The notes under the pieces: model-generated
What the model was told of the DNA's origin: nothing
The model's database searches: none
Seen by the model: only the letters and a program-made list of their open reading frames with translations
Assembly (NCBI RefSeq): GCF_001316285.1
Contig: NZ_BBDO01000001.1
Location: 1 to 64,000, forward strand
DNA: 64,000 nucleotides
Source: Vulcanisaeta sp. JCM 16161
Lineage (GTDB): Archaea > Thermoproteota > Thermoprotei > Thermoproteales > Thermocladiaceae
Direction: 5' to 3'
Part shown: positions 1 through 8,403 of the stretch, in pieces
Layout: every line of letters starts with the position of its first letter
Numbering within the stretch: the stretch's first letter is position 1
Translations under genes and position numbers: made by a program

Positions 1-4
1 GAGG

Positions 5-319
5 ATGAACGTCCACGTGAATAACAACGGCACTGTTGAGCTTAGGACTAAACGTAAGGGGCTTGAGGATGCAGTGGCAATTTTGGAGGGACTCAAGAGG
101 GCCGGCTACGACGCTGGGTTGAGGCCCAGCGGCGGCGACTTCGAGATCTACATGGGCATGCGCGAAATAAAGAAAGACCCCGAGCTAGTGACTAAGGTCT
201 GCGAGGTGTTGAGGAGGATGCATGAGGAGGCAACAAACAAAGGGAGGGAAAGGAGGGTAAAGGCAATAGCGAGGGCGATGGCGAGACTGAGCTGCCCCGC
301 CCAGGGCCCACGGACCTAA
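5..319 (+). CDS. PaREP-like conserved hypothetical protein (possible fragment)
   Basis: A 104-residue reading frame begins five bases into the window, so it may be the C-terminal part of a longer gene cut by the window edge. It is rich in charged residues; the segment around residues 15-50 (ELRTKRKGLEDAVAILEGL, then GGDFEIYMG) recalls the repeated alpha/beta segments of PaREP2-type proteins that are multiplied in Thermoproteales genomes. That resemblance is from memory and weak. No catalytic motif is visible. It meets the minus-strand ASCH gene tail to tail, overlapping by four bases. Confidence 0.4.
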   Translation: MNVHVNNNGTVELRTKRKGLEDAVAILEGLKRAGYDAGLRPSGGDFEIYMGMREIKKDPELVTKVCEVLRRMHEEATNKGRERRVKAIARAMARLSCPAQGPRT

Positions 320-687
320 AACAAACAACAAAACACAGTCATTATCTCCAACGTTATTGCCCCTGGGAATGTTGTTGGATTTTCTACTTCAAGTATGAGT
401 ATCCTTCTCCTTGACCTTAGGTACCTGGTTACTACGTACTCAATGTTGTCCCTGGGCATGCTACCGCACCTATTGTTTAATATATCCATTAACTCGCTTG
501 GCCTTATTATGATTGAATCGCCAGCTATAAAGTATCCCTTAACCGCCTTGACCGGGCTTGAGTAATAAACCAGGACCGTGTCGCCCTTACTAATCGGGCT
601 AATAAAGGTCCTGACCTCGCACTTCTTCCTGCCTGTTAGGATTTCGTCAGCAAATCGTGGTTTTAAGGACATTAAGATGCAATCCAT
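316..687 (-). CDS. ASCH-domain (PUA-like fold) protein
   Basis: About 123 residues. The N-terminus MDCILMSLKPRFADEIL followed by TGRKKCEVR is the classic start of the ASCH domain, a small PUA-related beta-barrel that binds RNA or modified nucleotides. The segment GDTVLVYYSSPVKAVKGYF is the next conserved strand pair. I choose the ATG at 687 over the one at 711 because the homology begins there and the longer form overlaps porB. The last residues look irregular and could follow a frameshift. The substrate is unknown; a role in RNA binding or modification is inferred from the fold. Confidence 0.65.
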   Translation of the reverse strand: MDCILMSLKPRFADEILTGRKKCEVRTFISPISKGDTVLVYYSSPVKAVKGYFIAGDSIIIRPSELMDILNNRCGSMPRDNIEYVVTRYLRSRRRILILEVENPTTFPGAITLEIMTVFCCLF

Positions 688-691
688 GGTT

Positions 692-1639
692 TTATCCAAA
701 GGCCTTGGCAAGCCTTGCTAGGTAGTCCCAGTACTCATCGATCTCCTTCTCAATCTCCTTAATGTCCTCCTCCGTCAGGTGTGCAAACCTACCCTGCCTC
801 TTCAGGTACTCAATTATTGGCTTTCTCTTTGACTTATCAAAGTGGGCATTGCTTGGTGGGTTGAACCTTATCCTGCCGTGGTCCCACTCGTATAGTGGGA
901 AGTAGCCTGTTTCTGTGGCTAGCCTGGCTATTTCCACGGTCATCTCCTCCGGGTAGCGCCAACCTGGTGGGCATGGTGCTAGTACGTGTATGAAGGCAGG
1001 ACCTTCATCAAGGTAATCAAGGGCTGTTTTAACCTTGTTCGCCAGGTCTATTGGGTAGGCTATGTTTGCCGTTGCGGCATACGGGATGTGGTGCCCCATC
1101 ACAATGCTCATTATGTCCTTCTTCCTCTGAACCTTACCCCTCAACTTACTACCCACCGGTGAAGTTGTTGTCCAGGCGAAGTGCGGTGTTCCTCCGCTTC
1201 TTTGTATTCCCGTGTTCATGTACGCCTCGTTGTCGTAGAGTACGTAGAGTACGCCGTGACCACGCTCAAGCATACCACTCAAGGACTGCAAACCAATATC
1301 ATAAGTACCACCATCACCAGCGATAACCATGACCTTAGCCTTAGTATCAAGGATACCCTTCCTCCTAAGCACCTTTAACGCTGACTCCACGCCAGACGCC
1401 GCCGCGGCTGAGTTCTCAAAGGCCACGTGCAGGTAGGGCACACTCCACGCGGTGTATGGGTACGAAGTCGTAGTTACCTCAATACAGCCTGTAGCATTAA
1501 CCACAATCACATCCGACCCAGCCGCCTTAAGCAGCCACCTAACGGCTATTGAAGGACCACAGCCGGCGCAGGTTAACTGACCAGGTCCGTAATACTCATC
1601 CACAGGCAAGTCCTTTATTGTCCTAAAGTACACCTTCAT
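692..1639 (-). CDS. porB: Pyruvate:ferredoxin oxidoreductase, beta subunit
   Basis: 315 residues, intact. This subunit carries thiamine diphosphate and iron-sulfur ligands for the reversible reaction pyruvate + CoA = acetyl-CoA + CO2 with ferredoxin. The TPP motif GDGGTYDIG lies near residue 108; cysteines occur in CAGCG (about residue 25), ATGC (about 50) and APCPPGW (about 222), as in the four-subunit archaeal family. It is the last gene of the minus-strand porGDAB operon and its ATG overlaps the porA stop codon as ATGA, which suggests translational coupling. In this lineage the enzyme probably works as pyruvate synthase in CO2 fixation as well as in pyruvate oxidation. Confidence 0.95.
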   Translation of the reverse strand: MKVYFRTIKDLPVDEYYGPGQLTCAGCGPSIAVRWLLKAAGSDVIVVNATGCIEVTTTSYPYTAWSVPYLHVAFENSAAAASGVESALKVLRRKGILDTKAKVMVIAGDGGTYDIGLQSLSGMLERGHGVLYVLYDNEAYMNTGIQRSGGTPHFAWTTTSPVGSKLRGKVQRKKDIMSIVMGHHIPYAATANIAYPIDLANKVKTALDYLDEGPAFIHVLAPCPPGWRYPEEMTVEIARLATETGYFPLYEWDHGRIRFNPPSNAHFDKSKRKPIIEYLKRQGRFAHLTEEDIKEIEKEIDEYWDYLARLAKAFG

Positions 1640-2866
1640 GCCTCACCACCCCTTAAACCCATGAATATAGTCTTCCTTGGGTACTCACCAGTCCTCGCAT
1701 ATTCATCAAGCATTTTGTAAAGGTTGTAGAAGTCATCAACAAGCATTGTTCTCTGGGATATGCCGTGAACTACGGAGACCACAGGCTTATCGACACCCCT
1801 GCTATATAGTGCTGAGACCACGTCATTAAATACCGGGCCCTCGTAAGTATTGCCTGGTGATAATGCTCTATCAATCACGGCTACCGCCTTTGCATCCTTA
1901 ATCGCGTTAATAACCTCATCGGTGGGGAATGGCCTAAACAACCTAATTCTTAGGACGCCCGCCTTCAACCCCTTCTCCCTAGCCCTTAATGCTGCCTCCT
2001 TAGCATTACCGGTTGATGCCCCTCCGTAGGTTATTAATACGTAGTCCGCATCATCAAGCATGTACTTCTCAACTATGTCATAGTTGGTGCCGAAGGCTTA
2101 TTGAATTCCTCATGAATCTCCTTAATCGTGCTCTTCGAATCCTTAAGCGCCTTAACTGCTTGGTACTTAATTTCGTAGTACCAATCAGGCTTGCGATAAT
2201 GCCGATGGTTATTGGCTTCCTCGGATCAAGCCTAGGCCTATTTAGGTTCCTTGGCGTGAACTTCCTAACGTACTCCTCATGATAAATCTCCACCGGCTCT
2301 GTGGTGTGGCTCATTAGGAATCCGTCGTAGGCCACCATGACGGGTAGTAGGACCCTGCCGTCCTCGGCAATCCTATAGGCCATGATTATCGAATCATAAA
2401 CCTCCTGGGCAGACGAGGCAATCATTACGATCCAACCAGCATCCCTAGCGCTCATTATGTCCTGGTAATCACCATGAATGCTTATTGGTGCTGATAATGC
2501 CCTGCCAGGAACAGCCATAACCACCGGCAACCTAAGGCCGGAGGTTATGTAGAGAACCTCGTGCATGAACTCAAGCCCCTGGGCCGACGTTGCAGTAAAT
2601 ACCCTGGCTCCAGCAGCCGCCGCACCAACGACAGCCGATAAGGCGCTGTGTTCCGACTCAACCGGTATGTACTCAGCATCTATTTCACCATTAGCCACGA
2701 ACTCGGCGAGCTTCTCTATTATCGTCGTCTGCGGCGTTATTGGGTATGCAGCAATTACGTCAACATCAACGGCCTTAACCGCATAGGCTGCTGCGTAATT
2801 TGACGTTAGGCCAAGCCTCTCCTTAACAACCTCCTCCCTAACACCTATGGCCTTGGCAATCGCCAT
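1636..2866 (-). CDS. porA: Pyruvate:ferredoxin oxidoreductase, alpha subunit (frame broken twice)
   Basis: Two pieces form one protein of about 400 residues. The N-terminal piece (from 2866) has AYPITPQTTI and the pyrimidine-binding core; the C-terminal piece has TYGGASTGNAKEAA and the end domain. The frame breaks near 2183 (one G missing before TACTACGAA; restoring it gives GYYEIKYQAVKAL) and near 2092 (AAGGCC read as AAGCC; restoring it gives NKAFGTNYDIVEKYML). I place the start at ATG 2866, overlapping the porD stop as TGATG, rather than at the upstream in-frame codon. Second-to-last gene of the por operon. Probably intact in the organism. Confidence 0.9.
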
Positions 2867-3186
2867 CACCCGGTCACCTCGGGTACCATCTTTATTGCCT
2901 TTACTGGGCATTCGTGGGCGCAGATTCCGCAGCCCTTGCAGTGGTCATAATCAATCTCGTAGGTTAAATCATACTTCTTACCCGACTTTGTGGTGTACGG
3001 CTTCTTCAACTCAAGTATTGCGGGCTCAGGGCAGTACATCCAGCAAATCCTGCACCTAATGCAAGCATCCTGATCAATGACCGGCCTCTCAGTCCTCCAC
3101 GTACCTGTTATATTCTTACGCGCATTGCCTGGCTCAATGATAATGCCTCCGATTGGCAGGTCCTTCCATGTTAATTGCTTCATCAT
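2866..3186 (-). CDS. porD: Pyruvate:ferredoxin oxidoreductase, delta (ferredoxin-type) subunit
   Basis: 106 residues with two [4Fe-4S] motifs: CIRCRICWMYCP around residues 42-53 and CKGCGICAHECP around residues 83-94. It passes electrons between the TPP centre of PorAB and soluble ferredoxin. Length and motif spacing are standard for archaeal PorD. It overlaps porG by four bases upstream and porA downstream, so the four genes are tightly coupled. Confidence 0.95.
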   Translation of the reverse strand: MMKQLTWKDLPIGGIIIEPGNARKNITGTWRTERPVIDQDACIRCRICWMYCPEPAILELKKPYTTKSGKKYDLTYEIDYDHCKGCGICAHECPVKAIKMVPEVTG

Positions 3187-3742
3187 AGCACGACCACCTC
3201 AGCCACTTTATAAGCCTCTTCCAGAGCATCCACATTTGACTTACCAAGCTTCTTGCCGAAGGTTTCCAGCACTAATTCCTTAACGGTCTCTATATCTACT
3301 AGGTCGAGAATCTTAAGTAGTGCGCCGAGCATTGTTGTGTTGACTATGGGCTTGCCCAGGTGCTTCGTGGATATTTCATACGCGTTTACGTAGACAACCT
3401 TACCACTGAACTTGCTTATTGATTGTTTAACATCATCAATACTCATCGCATTAATTACTATGTAGTTCTTCGTTATCTGCGGTATATTAAAGACACTTAA
3501 TAACCTAGTATCAAAGACCACAGATATGTCTGGCCTTTCGATGGGTTCCCTGGCCAGGACAGGCTCTCTAGACAGCCTAACATAAGCCTGACAGGCGCGC
3601 CCCTACGTTCAGCGCCATACTCAGGGAATGAACTTGCGAATAAGCCACGCCTAATCGCTGCCTGGGCAATAATCTGTGCGGCAGTTACGGCGCCCTGCCC
3701 ACCCCTGCCAAAGAACGTTATTTCAACAGTCGACCCGCTCAT
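3183..3742 (-). CDS. porG: Pyruvate:ferredoxin oxidoreductase, gamma subunit (frame broken once)
   Basis: First gene of the por operon. The N-terminal piece has [18 protein letters not shown], typical of the gamma subunit, and the C-terminal piece (VINAMSIDD onwards) completes a protein of about 185 residues. The break is near 3583, where AGGGCT reads AGGCT; restoring a G gives [23 protein letters not shown] box lies at 3770-3780, so the transcript has only a short leader. The frameshift is most likely a sequencing deletion. Confidence 0.9.
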
Positions 3743-3769
3743 CTTTGGTCAATGACTCGTTATAGAGCT

Positions 3770-3780
3770 CTTTTATAAAC
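3770..3780 (-). promoter_or_regulatory. TATA box of the porGDAB operon
   Basis: On the minus strand the sequence reads GTTTATAAAAG, a good archaeal TATA box, 28-38 nt before the porG ATG. It puts transcription initiation about 10 nt before the start codon, so the structured element further upstream is not in the por leader. Confidence 0.6.
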
Positions 3781-3799
3781 CCTTTATTCTATATTTTCA

Positions 3800-3809
3800 T
3801 AAATAAAAC
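3800..3809 (+). promoter_or_regulatory. TATA-like box upstream of the structured RNA candidate
   Basis: CATAAATAAA on the plus strand, 17-26 nt before the first strong hairpin at 3826. This is the spacing expected if transcription starts near 3825-3830. A second AT-rich box (CCTTAAATAG, about 3952-3961) lies on the far side, close to the start of the gene at 4007. Confidence 0.4.
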
Positions 3810-3825
3810 ATGAAAAATAGAAACA

Positions 3826-3940
3826 AGGGAGGTTTTGCCCCCTGCATGCACCCACACCATTGGTCCCAGCGGCCCGGTTTTGCCGGGTCGTTGGGTGGCC
3901 CAATGGTGTGAATGCAAGGCAGGTATGGGCTCTAAGCCTT
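3826..3940 (+). ncRNA. Candidate free-standing structured RNA (strand uncertain)
   Basis: A GC-rich block in AT-rich surroundings between two divergent genes. It contains a short hairpin (AGGGAGG, loop TTTTG, CCCCCT) and then one very long hairpin: TGCAT pairs with ATGCA, CACACCATTGG (3852-3862) pairs perfectly with CCAATGGTGTG, then CCCAGCG with CGTTGGG, then CCCGG with CCGGG around a TTTTG loop. Both terminal loops read TTTTG on this strand, or CAAAA on the other. Both flanking protein genes have their own TATA boxes nearer to them, so the block is probably not their leader. It does not show 5S, SRP or RNase P RNA consensus motifs. The plus strand is preferred because of the TATA-like box at 3800. 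Confidence 0.5.
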
Positions 3941-4006
3941 ATTACCTAATTTCCTTAAATAGATTTTCGTAAAGTAATTTATGCGTATTACAGCACATGT
4001 GCAGGG

Positions 4007-4459
4007 ATGTTATGGCTTACTCCGAATGCTTTTAAGAGGGTGGTATTAAGGCATTCGGGAATGCCCATGATTAAGGAGAACGATGTTATATGCACTACCG
4101 TTAATGATGATTTGGCGTTCGACGTATTCTCAAGAGCCCACTATTTAATCCTGGTTAGGGACGGCGCCATAATACATAGGGAGGTTAATCCAGCCCTGAA
4201 TTCTATGAACAAGAGACCAACCGTTGCCAGGAGATGCGTTGAACTTGGCGCGACTACCGTGCTTGCTCCTCATGGTTCACTATGCTACCCTTCATACTTA
4301 ATACTTAGAAGGGCTGGTGTTGAAATTTACGTGGTTAAACCTGGCAGGAGGTTAGGTGACGACCCAAATTATGATAAGGTCAGTGCTTGGGAGGTTATGT
4401 ACTCAAGTATTTTGGCCGTTAAGGAGAGGATCATGGAGGTGATTTCCCATGAGCAGTAA
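4007..4459 (+). CDS. NifX/NifB-C-terminal-like (dinitrogenase cofactor-binding fold) protein
   Basis: 150 residues. The middle (FSRAHYLILVRDGAIIHREVNP) and the later part (CVELGATTVLAPHGSLCYPSYLI) follow the RNase H-like fold of the NifX / dinitrogenase iron-molybdenum cofactor family: a sensor-like strand pair, a helix where the family has GAGPRAAE-like residues, then a glycine-containing loop. In archaea without nitrogenase such proteins are of unknown function, possibly metal-cluster carriers. Its end overlaps the start of the agmatinase gene, so the two are co-transcribed. A TATA-like sequence (AGTAATTTATG) lies about 25-30 nt upstream. Confidence 0.5.
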   Translation: MLWLTPNAFKRVVLRHSGMPMIKENDVICTTVNDDLAFDVFSRAHYLILVRDGAIIHREVNPALNSMNKRPTVARRCVELGATTVLAPHGSLCYPSYLILRRAGVEIYVVKPGRRLGDDPNYDKVSAWEVMYSSILAVKERIMEVISHEQ

Positions 4460-5351
4460 CATTGATTTTTACGTTACCTCACAATACACCCTCTTTGGAA
4501 TACCCAAGTGTGGCCGTGGTATACCAATACTTGGGATACCCATGGAGGATACGGTTAGTTTTAGGCCGGGGACCAGATTCGCACCTAGCGTTATTAGGTC
4601 CTGGAGCCAATACTTCGAATTTACACCCACCGAGGACCTTGGCATAGACCCGCTTGAGAAGGCGTGTGACTGGGTGATTTATCGCTGTTACAGGGTATGT
4701 TGATAAGAACCTTGAGAGGATTAGCCTTACGGTTAGGGACGTCATTAATACGTGGGGTAGAGTAATTAATATTGGTGGTGAGCATACGCTGAGCCTCGGC
4801 ATTGCTAAGGCGGTTAGGGAGTCCCAGGCTCGTACAGTGTTTACATTCATGTAGACGCTCACCTAGATTCAAGGGAGGAGTGGCCGATGGGGCAGGTATT
4901 GTCGCATGCCACATTCGTTAGGCACATAATTAATCAGGTCAAGCCTCAGTCACTGGTCTTTCTTGGGTTTAGGTCATACGATAAGGAGGAGGTGAAATTC
5001 GTAAGGGGTCTTGAAAATTCGGTGTTATTATCGGCAAGGGATGTGAGGTTGATGAACGATCACGAGCTTAGGCTTCTCATTAGAGGAGTGATTGATAGTT
5101 ATGCAGGGCCAATACACCTCAGCATTGATGTCGATGTTCTTGACCCATCAATAGCACCCGGCGTTGGTAATCCTGAGGGCTTTGGGCTTGGCTATGGCGA
5201 GCTTCTAAGGATTATTAGGGCAATCCTTGATTATGGCGGTTCTAGAGTGAGGGCTGTGGATATTGTTGAGTACTCACCGCCTAATGACCCTGGATTAACG
5301 TCGTTACCAACGATTATTAAGCTAATACTGGATGTACTTAATTACCTGTGA
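4449..5351 (+). CDS. speB: Agmatinase / arginase-family ureohydrolase (frame broken twice)
   Basis: A ureohydrolase, probably converting agmatine to putrescine and urea. The pieces are: N-terminus from ATG 4449 (IPILGIPMEDTVSFRPGTR), a middle piece with GGEHTLSLGIAKAVRESQ, then HVDAHLDSREEWPMG, and the C-terminal half with SIDVDVLDPSIAPGVG and GFGLGYGELL. The two aspartate/histidine metal motifs (HVDAHLD and DVDVLDP) are present. Breaks lie near 4680 and 4845. With speD at 55.4 kb it would belong to polyamine synthesis; the exact substrate is inferred from the family. Confidence 0.85.
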
Positions 5352-5356
5352 AAATT

Positions 5357-5365
5357 ATTTAAATA
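5357..5365 (+). promoter_or_regulatory. TATA box of glyS
   Basis: ATTTAAATA sits 23-31 nt before the ATG at 5388, so the glyS messenger is expected to be leaderless or nearly so. This placement supports 5388 as the start. Confidence 0.6.
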
Positions 5366-5387
5366 CGCCCAGTAATTATCGCGACGA

Positions 5388-7159
5388 ATGGATCTCGAGA
5401 AATTCCTGGAGCTTATGAGCGAGAGTGGATTCTTCTACTAGCTTTGAGATCTATAGGGGTAAGGCGGAGGTCGGTGGTTTCTATGACTATGGACCACTTG
5501 GTGTTGAATTGAAGAGGAATATCATTGAGAAGTGGCGTAGGGTCTTCATTTACCCTTATCAGGACTTCATAGTTGAGGTGGAGACGCCAATAATAATGCC
5601 GAAGATAGTCTTTGAGGCCAGTGGACACCTCGAGCATTTCACAGACGCCATTGTTGAGTGCACCAAGTGCGGTCGTAAGTACAGGGCTGATCACTTAATA
5701 GAGGAGGAGCTTGGTAGGAGGGGTATTTCGATAAAGACCGAGGCTTGAGTCTCGAGGAGCTTGATGGATTAATTAGGAAGTATAATATTAGGTGCCCGGT
5801 TTGTGGTGGTGAGTTGGGTAGTGTTAAGCCCTTTAACCTGCTGTTTCAGACCACGATAGGCCCCTACAGCGATAATATTGGCTACCTAAGGCCCGAGACG
5901 GCCCAGGGGATGTTCGTGTCATTCCCAAGGGTATTCAATCTAATGGGTAGGAAGCTACCACTTGGTATTGCCCAGATCGGTAAGGTTGGTAGGAATGAGA
6001 TATCGCCTAGGCAGGGCTTGATAAGGCTTAGGGAGTTCACACAGATGGAGATTGAGTTCTTCTTCGACCCCGAGAACGCCAAGTGCCCATACCTCGATGA
6101 GTTGGATGTTAAATTGAGGATAGTACCTGAGAAGGACGTTGCCGCCGGTGTTAAGGAGCCCAGGGAGTTTAAGCCGAGGGAGGCTGTTGAGAGTGGTGTT
6201 GTGCCCAATGAGTGGATGGCGTTTTTCATGGGGTTGGCCACGATATACATGAATGAGCTTGGCATACCACCTGATCATCAGTACTTCCTGGCCAAGTTGC
6301 CCGAGGAGAGGGCTCATTACGCAGCGGCTAGCTTCGACCAGATGGTTTATAGCGAGAGGTTTGGTTGGGTTGAGGTTAGTGGGCATGCTTATAGAACGGA
6401 TTACGACCTCAGCAGACATGCTAAATATAGTGGTTATGACCTAACCGTTGAGAGGAGGTTAACCACGCCTAAGGAGGTCGTTGAGGTTAGGGTTTACCCG
6501 AACCCACAGAGGATTAGGGAGATCTTTGGTAATGAAATGCCTAAGGTCATGCAGGCCATTGGTAAGGCTGACCCAAGGTGGTTAGCCAATGAGCTGTCCA
6601 GTAAGGGTAAGGCTGTCATTGATGGTTATACCATAACGAGCGATGCGGTTTTCATTAGGGAGGAGAGGAGGAAGGTTCATGTTGAGAGGTTTATTCCTCA
6701 TGATGTCGAGCCATCCTTCGGTGTTGATAGGATAGTTTACGTAACCCTAGAGCATGCGTATACTGAGGTTAATGGAAAGCCCCTACTTAGGTTGCCGCCG
6801 GATATTGCGCCAATAAAGCCGTGGTGCTGCCAATAATTAGAAAGCAGGAGTACGTGAGTATTGGTAGGAGGATATTCAGGGAATTATCACTTGCGGGTAT
6901 TAGGGCTATCTATGACGATGATGGAACCATAGGCAGTAGGTACGCTAAGTATGACTCCATGGGTGTGCCATTCGCAATAACGATAGATGATAAGACACCT
7001 ATTGACGGCACAGTAACTATTAGGGATAGAGACACTAAGGCGCAGGTTAGGGTTGGGGTGAGCGATATAATTAAGATAATTAATGATGCTATTTCGAGGA
7101 GGTTATCGATAACGGAGATCGCGAAGTCAATGGGTCTTCAATTGATCGTTAGGGAATAG
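5388..7159 (+). CDS. glyS: Glycyl-tRNA synthetase, class II (frame broken three times)
   Basis: About 580 residues once merged. The start is ATG 5388 ([16 protein letters not shown]); the frame then changes near 5440, 5745 and 6830. Recognisable parts are [20 protein letters not shown] (family N-terminal signature), motif 2 [13 protein letters not shown], the insertion with [19 protein letters not shown], motif 3 [11 protein letters not shown], and the anticodon-binding domain with [19 protein letters not shown]. The enzyme charges tRNA-Gly. The near-5440 break lies at a TTCTACTAGC sequence where two bases of a C run seem to be missing. A single-copy essential gene, so the breaks are taken as sequencing errors. 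Confidence 0.93.
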
Positions 7160-7199
7160 GTGGATAAGTTTAATAAGCCAAGCTTAGCCTGCATTACCA

Positions 7200-7632
7200 A
7201 TGGCGAAGAGAGGCGGTGCGCGTCAAGTAGGTGTTAGTTGGAGGTTTCATAAGACGCCCGGCATATTCATAAATAGCCTAGTCCCCGTAGCGGATAATAG
7301 CGGTGCTAAGCTTGTCAGGGTAATAGGCGTTATTGGGCATACGGCAAAGCCCGTACATAGGGAAATACCTGGAGCTCCGTGGGTGATATGGTGGTTGTCA
7401 GTGTTGTTGAGGGAAAGCCCGAGGTTAGGAAGCAGATACTTAGGGCCATAGTTATTAGGCAGAGGAGGCCGTACAGGAGGCCCGATGGTACCTGGATAGC
7501 CTTTGAGGATAATGCTGTGGTAATTACTGATGAGAATGGCGCACCTAAGGTAGTGAGATACACGGCCCAGTGGCCATGGAAGCTGCCCTAAGGTGGCCCG
7601 GTATCTCAAACCTGGCAACAATAATTATCTAA
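7200..7632 (+). CDS. rpl14: 50S ribosomal protein uL14 (frame broken twice)
   Basis: 143 residues after repair. The N-terminus has [17 protein letters not shown], the core has VGDMVVVSV and [17 protein letters not shown], and the end reads [16 protein letters not shown] followed by a hydrophobic tail ending at 7632. The breaks are near 7378 (CTCCCGTG read as CTCCGTG) and near 7551 (AAGGGTAGT read as AAGGTAGT). It has its own TATA box (GTTTAATAAG, 7168-7177). It stands away from the usual ribosomal operon, right after glyS. Restoring one base at each break gives a full-length canonical protein. Confidence 0.95.
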
Positions 7633-7657
7633 CTGGTATTGTATTTTAAATGGGTAA

Positions 7658-8104
7658 TCAAGCCTTCCTCTGCAGTACGACCCTAAGTACGTTAGCTCTT
7701 GCTTCTTCAGAAACGACCTCATAGTCATACTGAGTAACGAAACCCCTTATGAACGCCAAGAGCGCCTTATTACCAATGTCGGTGGTGCCACTGGGCCCTA
7801 TTGCCATTAACTCAATGGTGTTGGGACCCAGCTTCTTAACCTCAACATGCCTAACAGCCAATAATCGACTAATCCTCGAGACTGCTTCGAGTAGTTCCTC
7901 AAGGCTTTCAAATTCCATTCTAACTAGCGCACCGACCTGGTGACCATACTTCTCGTAGATGCCCCATAACTCATTAACGGCCTTTCCTGCCTCATCCCTA
8001 AGATCGGCAGATACCTTATCATTATTGGAGATGTTGATCAATGTCGATGTTATGTGAGAGCACACCTCCTCAATTAATTTCATGGGCATCGGTATTATAT
8101 CCAT
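7658..8104 (-). CDS. Hypothetical protein next to an RHH protein
   Basis: 148 residues, intact and mostly helical in the first half, with beta-rich EVKKLGPNTIELMAIGPSG and a C-terminal LAFIRGFVTQYDYEV. I do not recognise a family. It lies 35 bp downstream of the small ribbon-helix-helix-like gene on the same strand, so the two are likely one transcription unit. No membrane segment or metal site is visible. Confidence 0.6.
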   Translation of the reverse strand: MDIIPMPMKLIEEVCSHITSTLINISNNDKVSADLRDEAGKAVNELWGIYEKYGHQVGALVRMEFESLEELLEAVSRISRLLAVRHVEVKKLGPNTIELMAIGPSGTTDIGNKALLAFIRGFVTQYDYEVVSEEARANVLRVVLQRKA

Positions 8105-8139
8105 TGAACTAAGTATTTTGTATAACCGCCAGAAGTAGA

Positions 8140-8325
8140 TTAGGTCTGATGCTCAAAGCCATCCTTAATAAGCTCAGTTGTTAATCTTAAGCCCTCACCA
8201 GCCACGTGAAATAGCGTCCTACCCCTAGCCTTAGCCACGCGTGAAAGCTCTGCTGCGATGTTCTTTGGAACCATAATGGTTGTTCTAGAGTAGGTCTCCT
8301 CAGTCCCCTGTCCCTCCTTAGACAT
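8140..8325 (-). CDS. Small ribbon-helix-helix-like DNA-binding protein
   Basis: 61 residues. After a short hydrophilic lead, TTIMVPKNIAAELSRVAKAR follows the RHH pattern: a beta strand with alternating polar/hydrophobic residues, then helix A, a short turn (GRT) and helix B (LFHVAGEGLRLTTELI). Such proteins repress their own operon, often with a toxin or effector encoded next to them. Here the neighbour downstream is the 148-residue hypothetical gene. Confidence 0.6.
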   Translation of the reverse strand: MSKEGQGTEETYSRTTIMVPKNIAAELSRVAKARGRTLFHVAGEGLRLTTELIKDGFEHQT

Positions 8326-8403
8326 AGCACTTCTATTTACATGTATGCATTAGAATACTTATAAGCCTTATTGCACGCGATTTAGGTAATTGACGTGGAA
8401 TAC

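Noticed and set aside
3826..3940. 5S rRNA, SRP RNA or RNase P RNA.
   Set aside because: The size suits 5S, but the conserved loop sequences of 5S, the SRP helix 8 motif and the RNase P core motifs are all absent.
1636..7632. Programmed frameshifting as the cause of split genes.
   Set aside because: Too many unrelated genes are affected, with no slippery-site or downstream structure in common, and the correction is a missing base in each junction I re-read.
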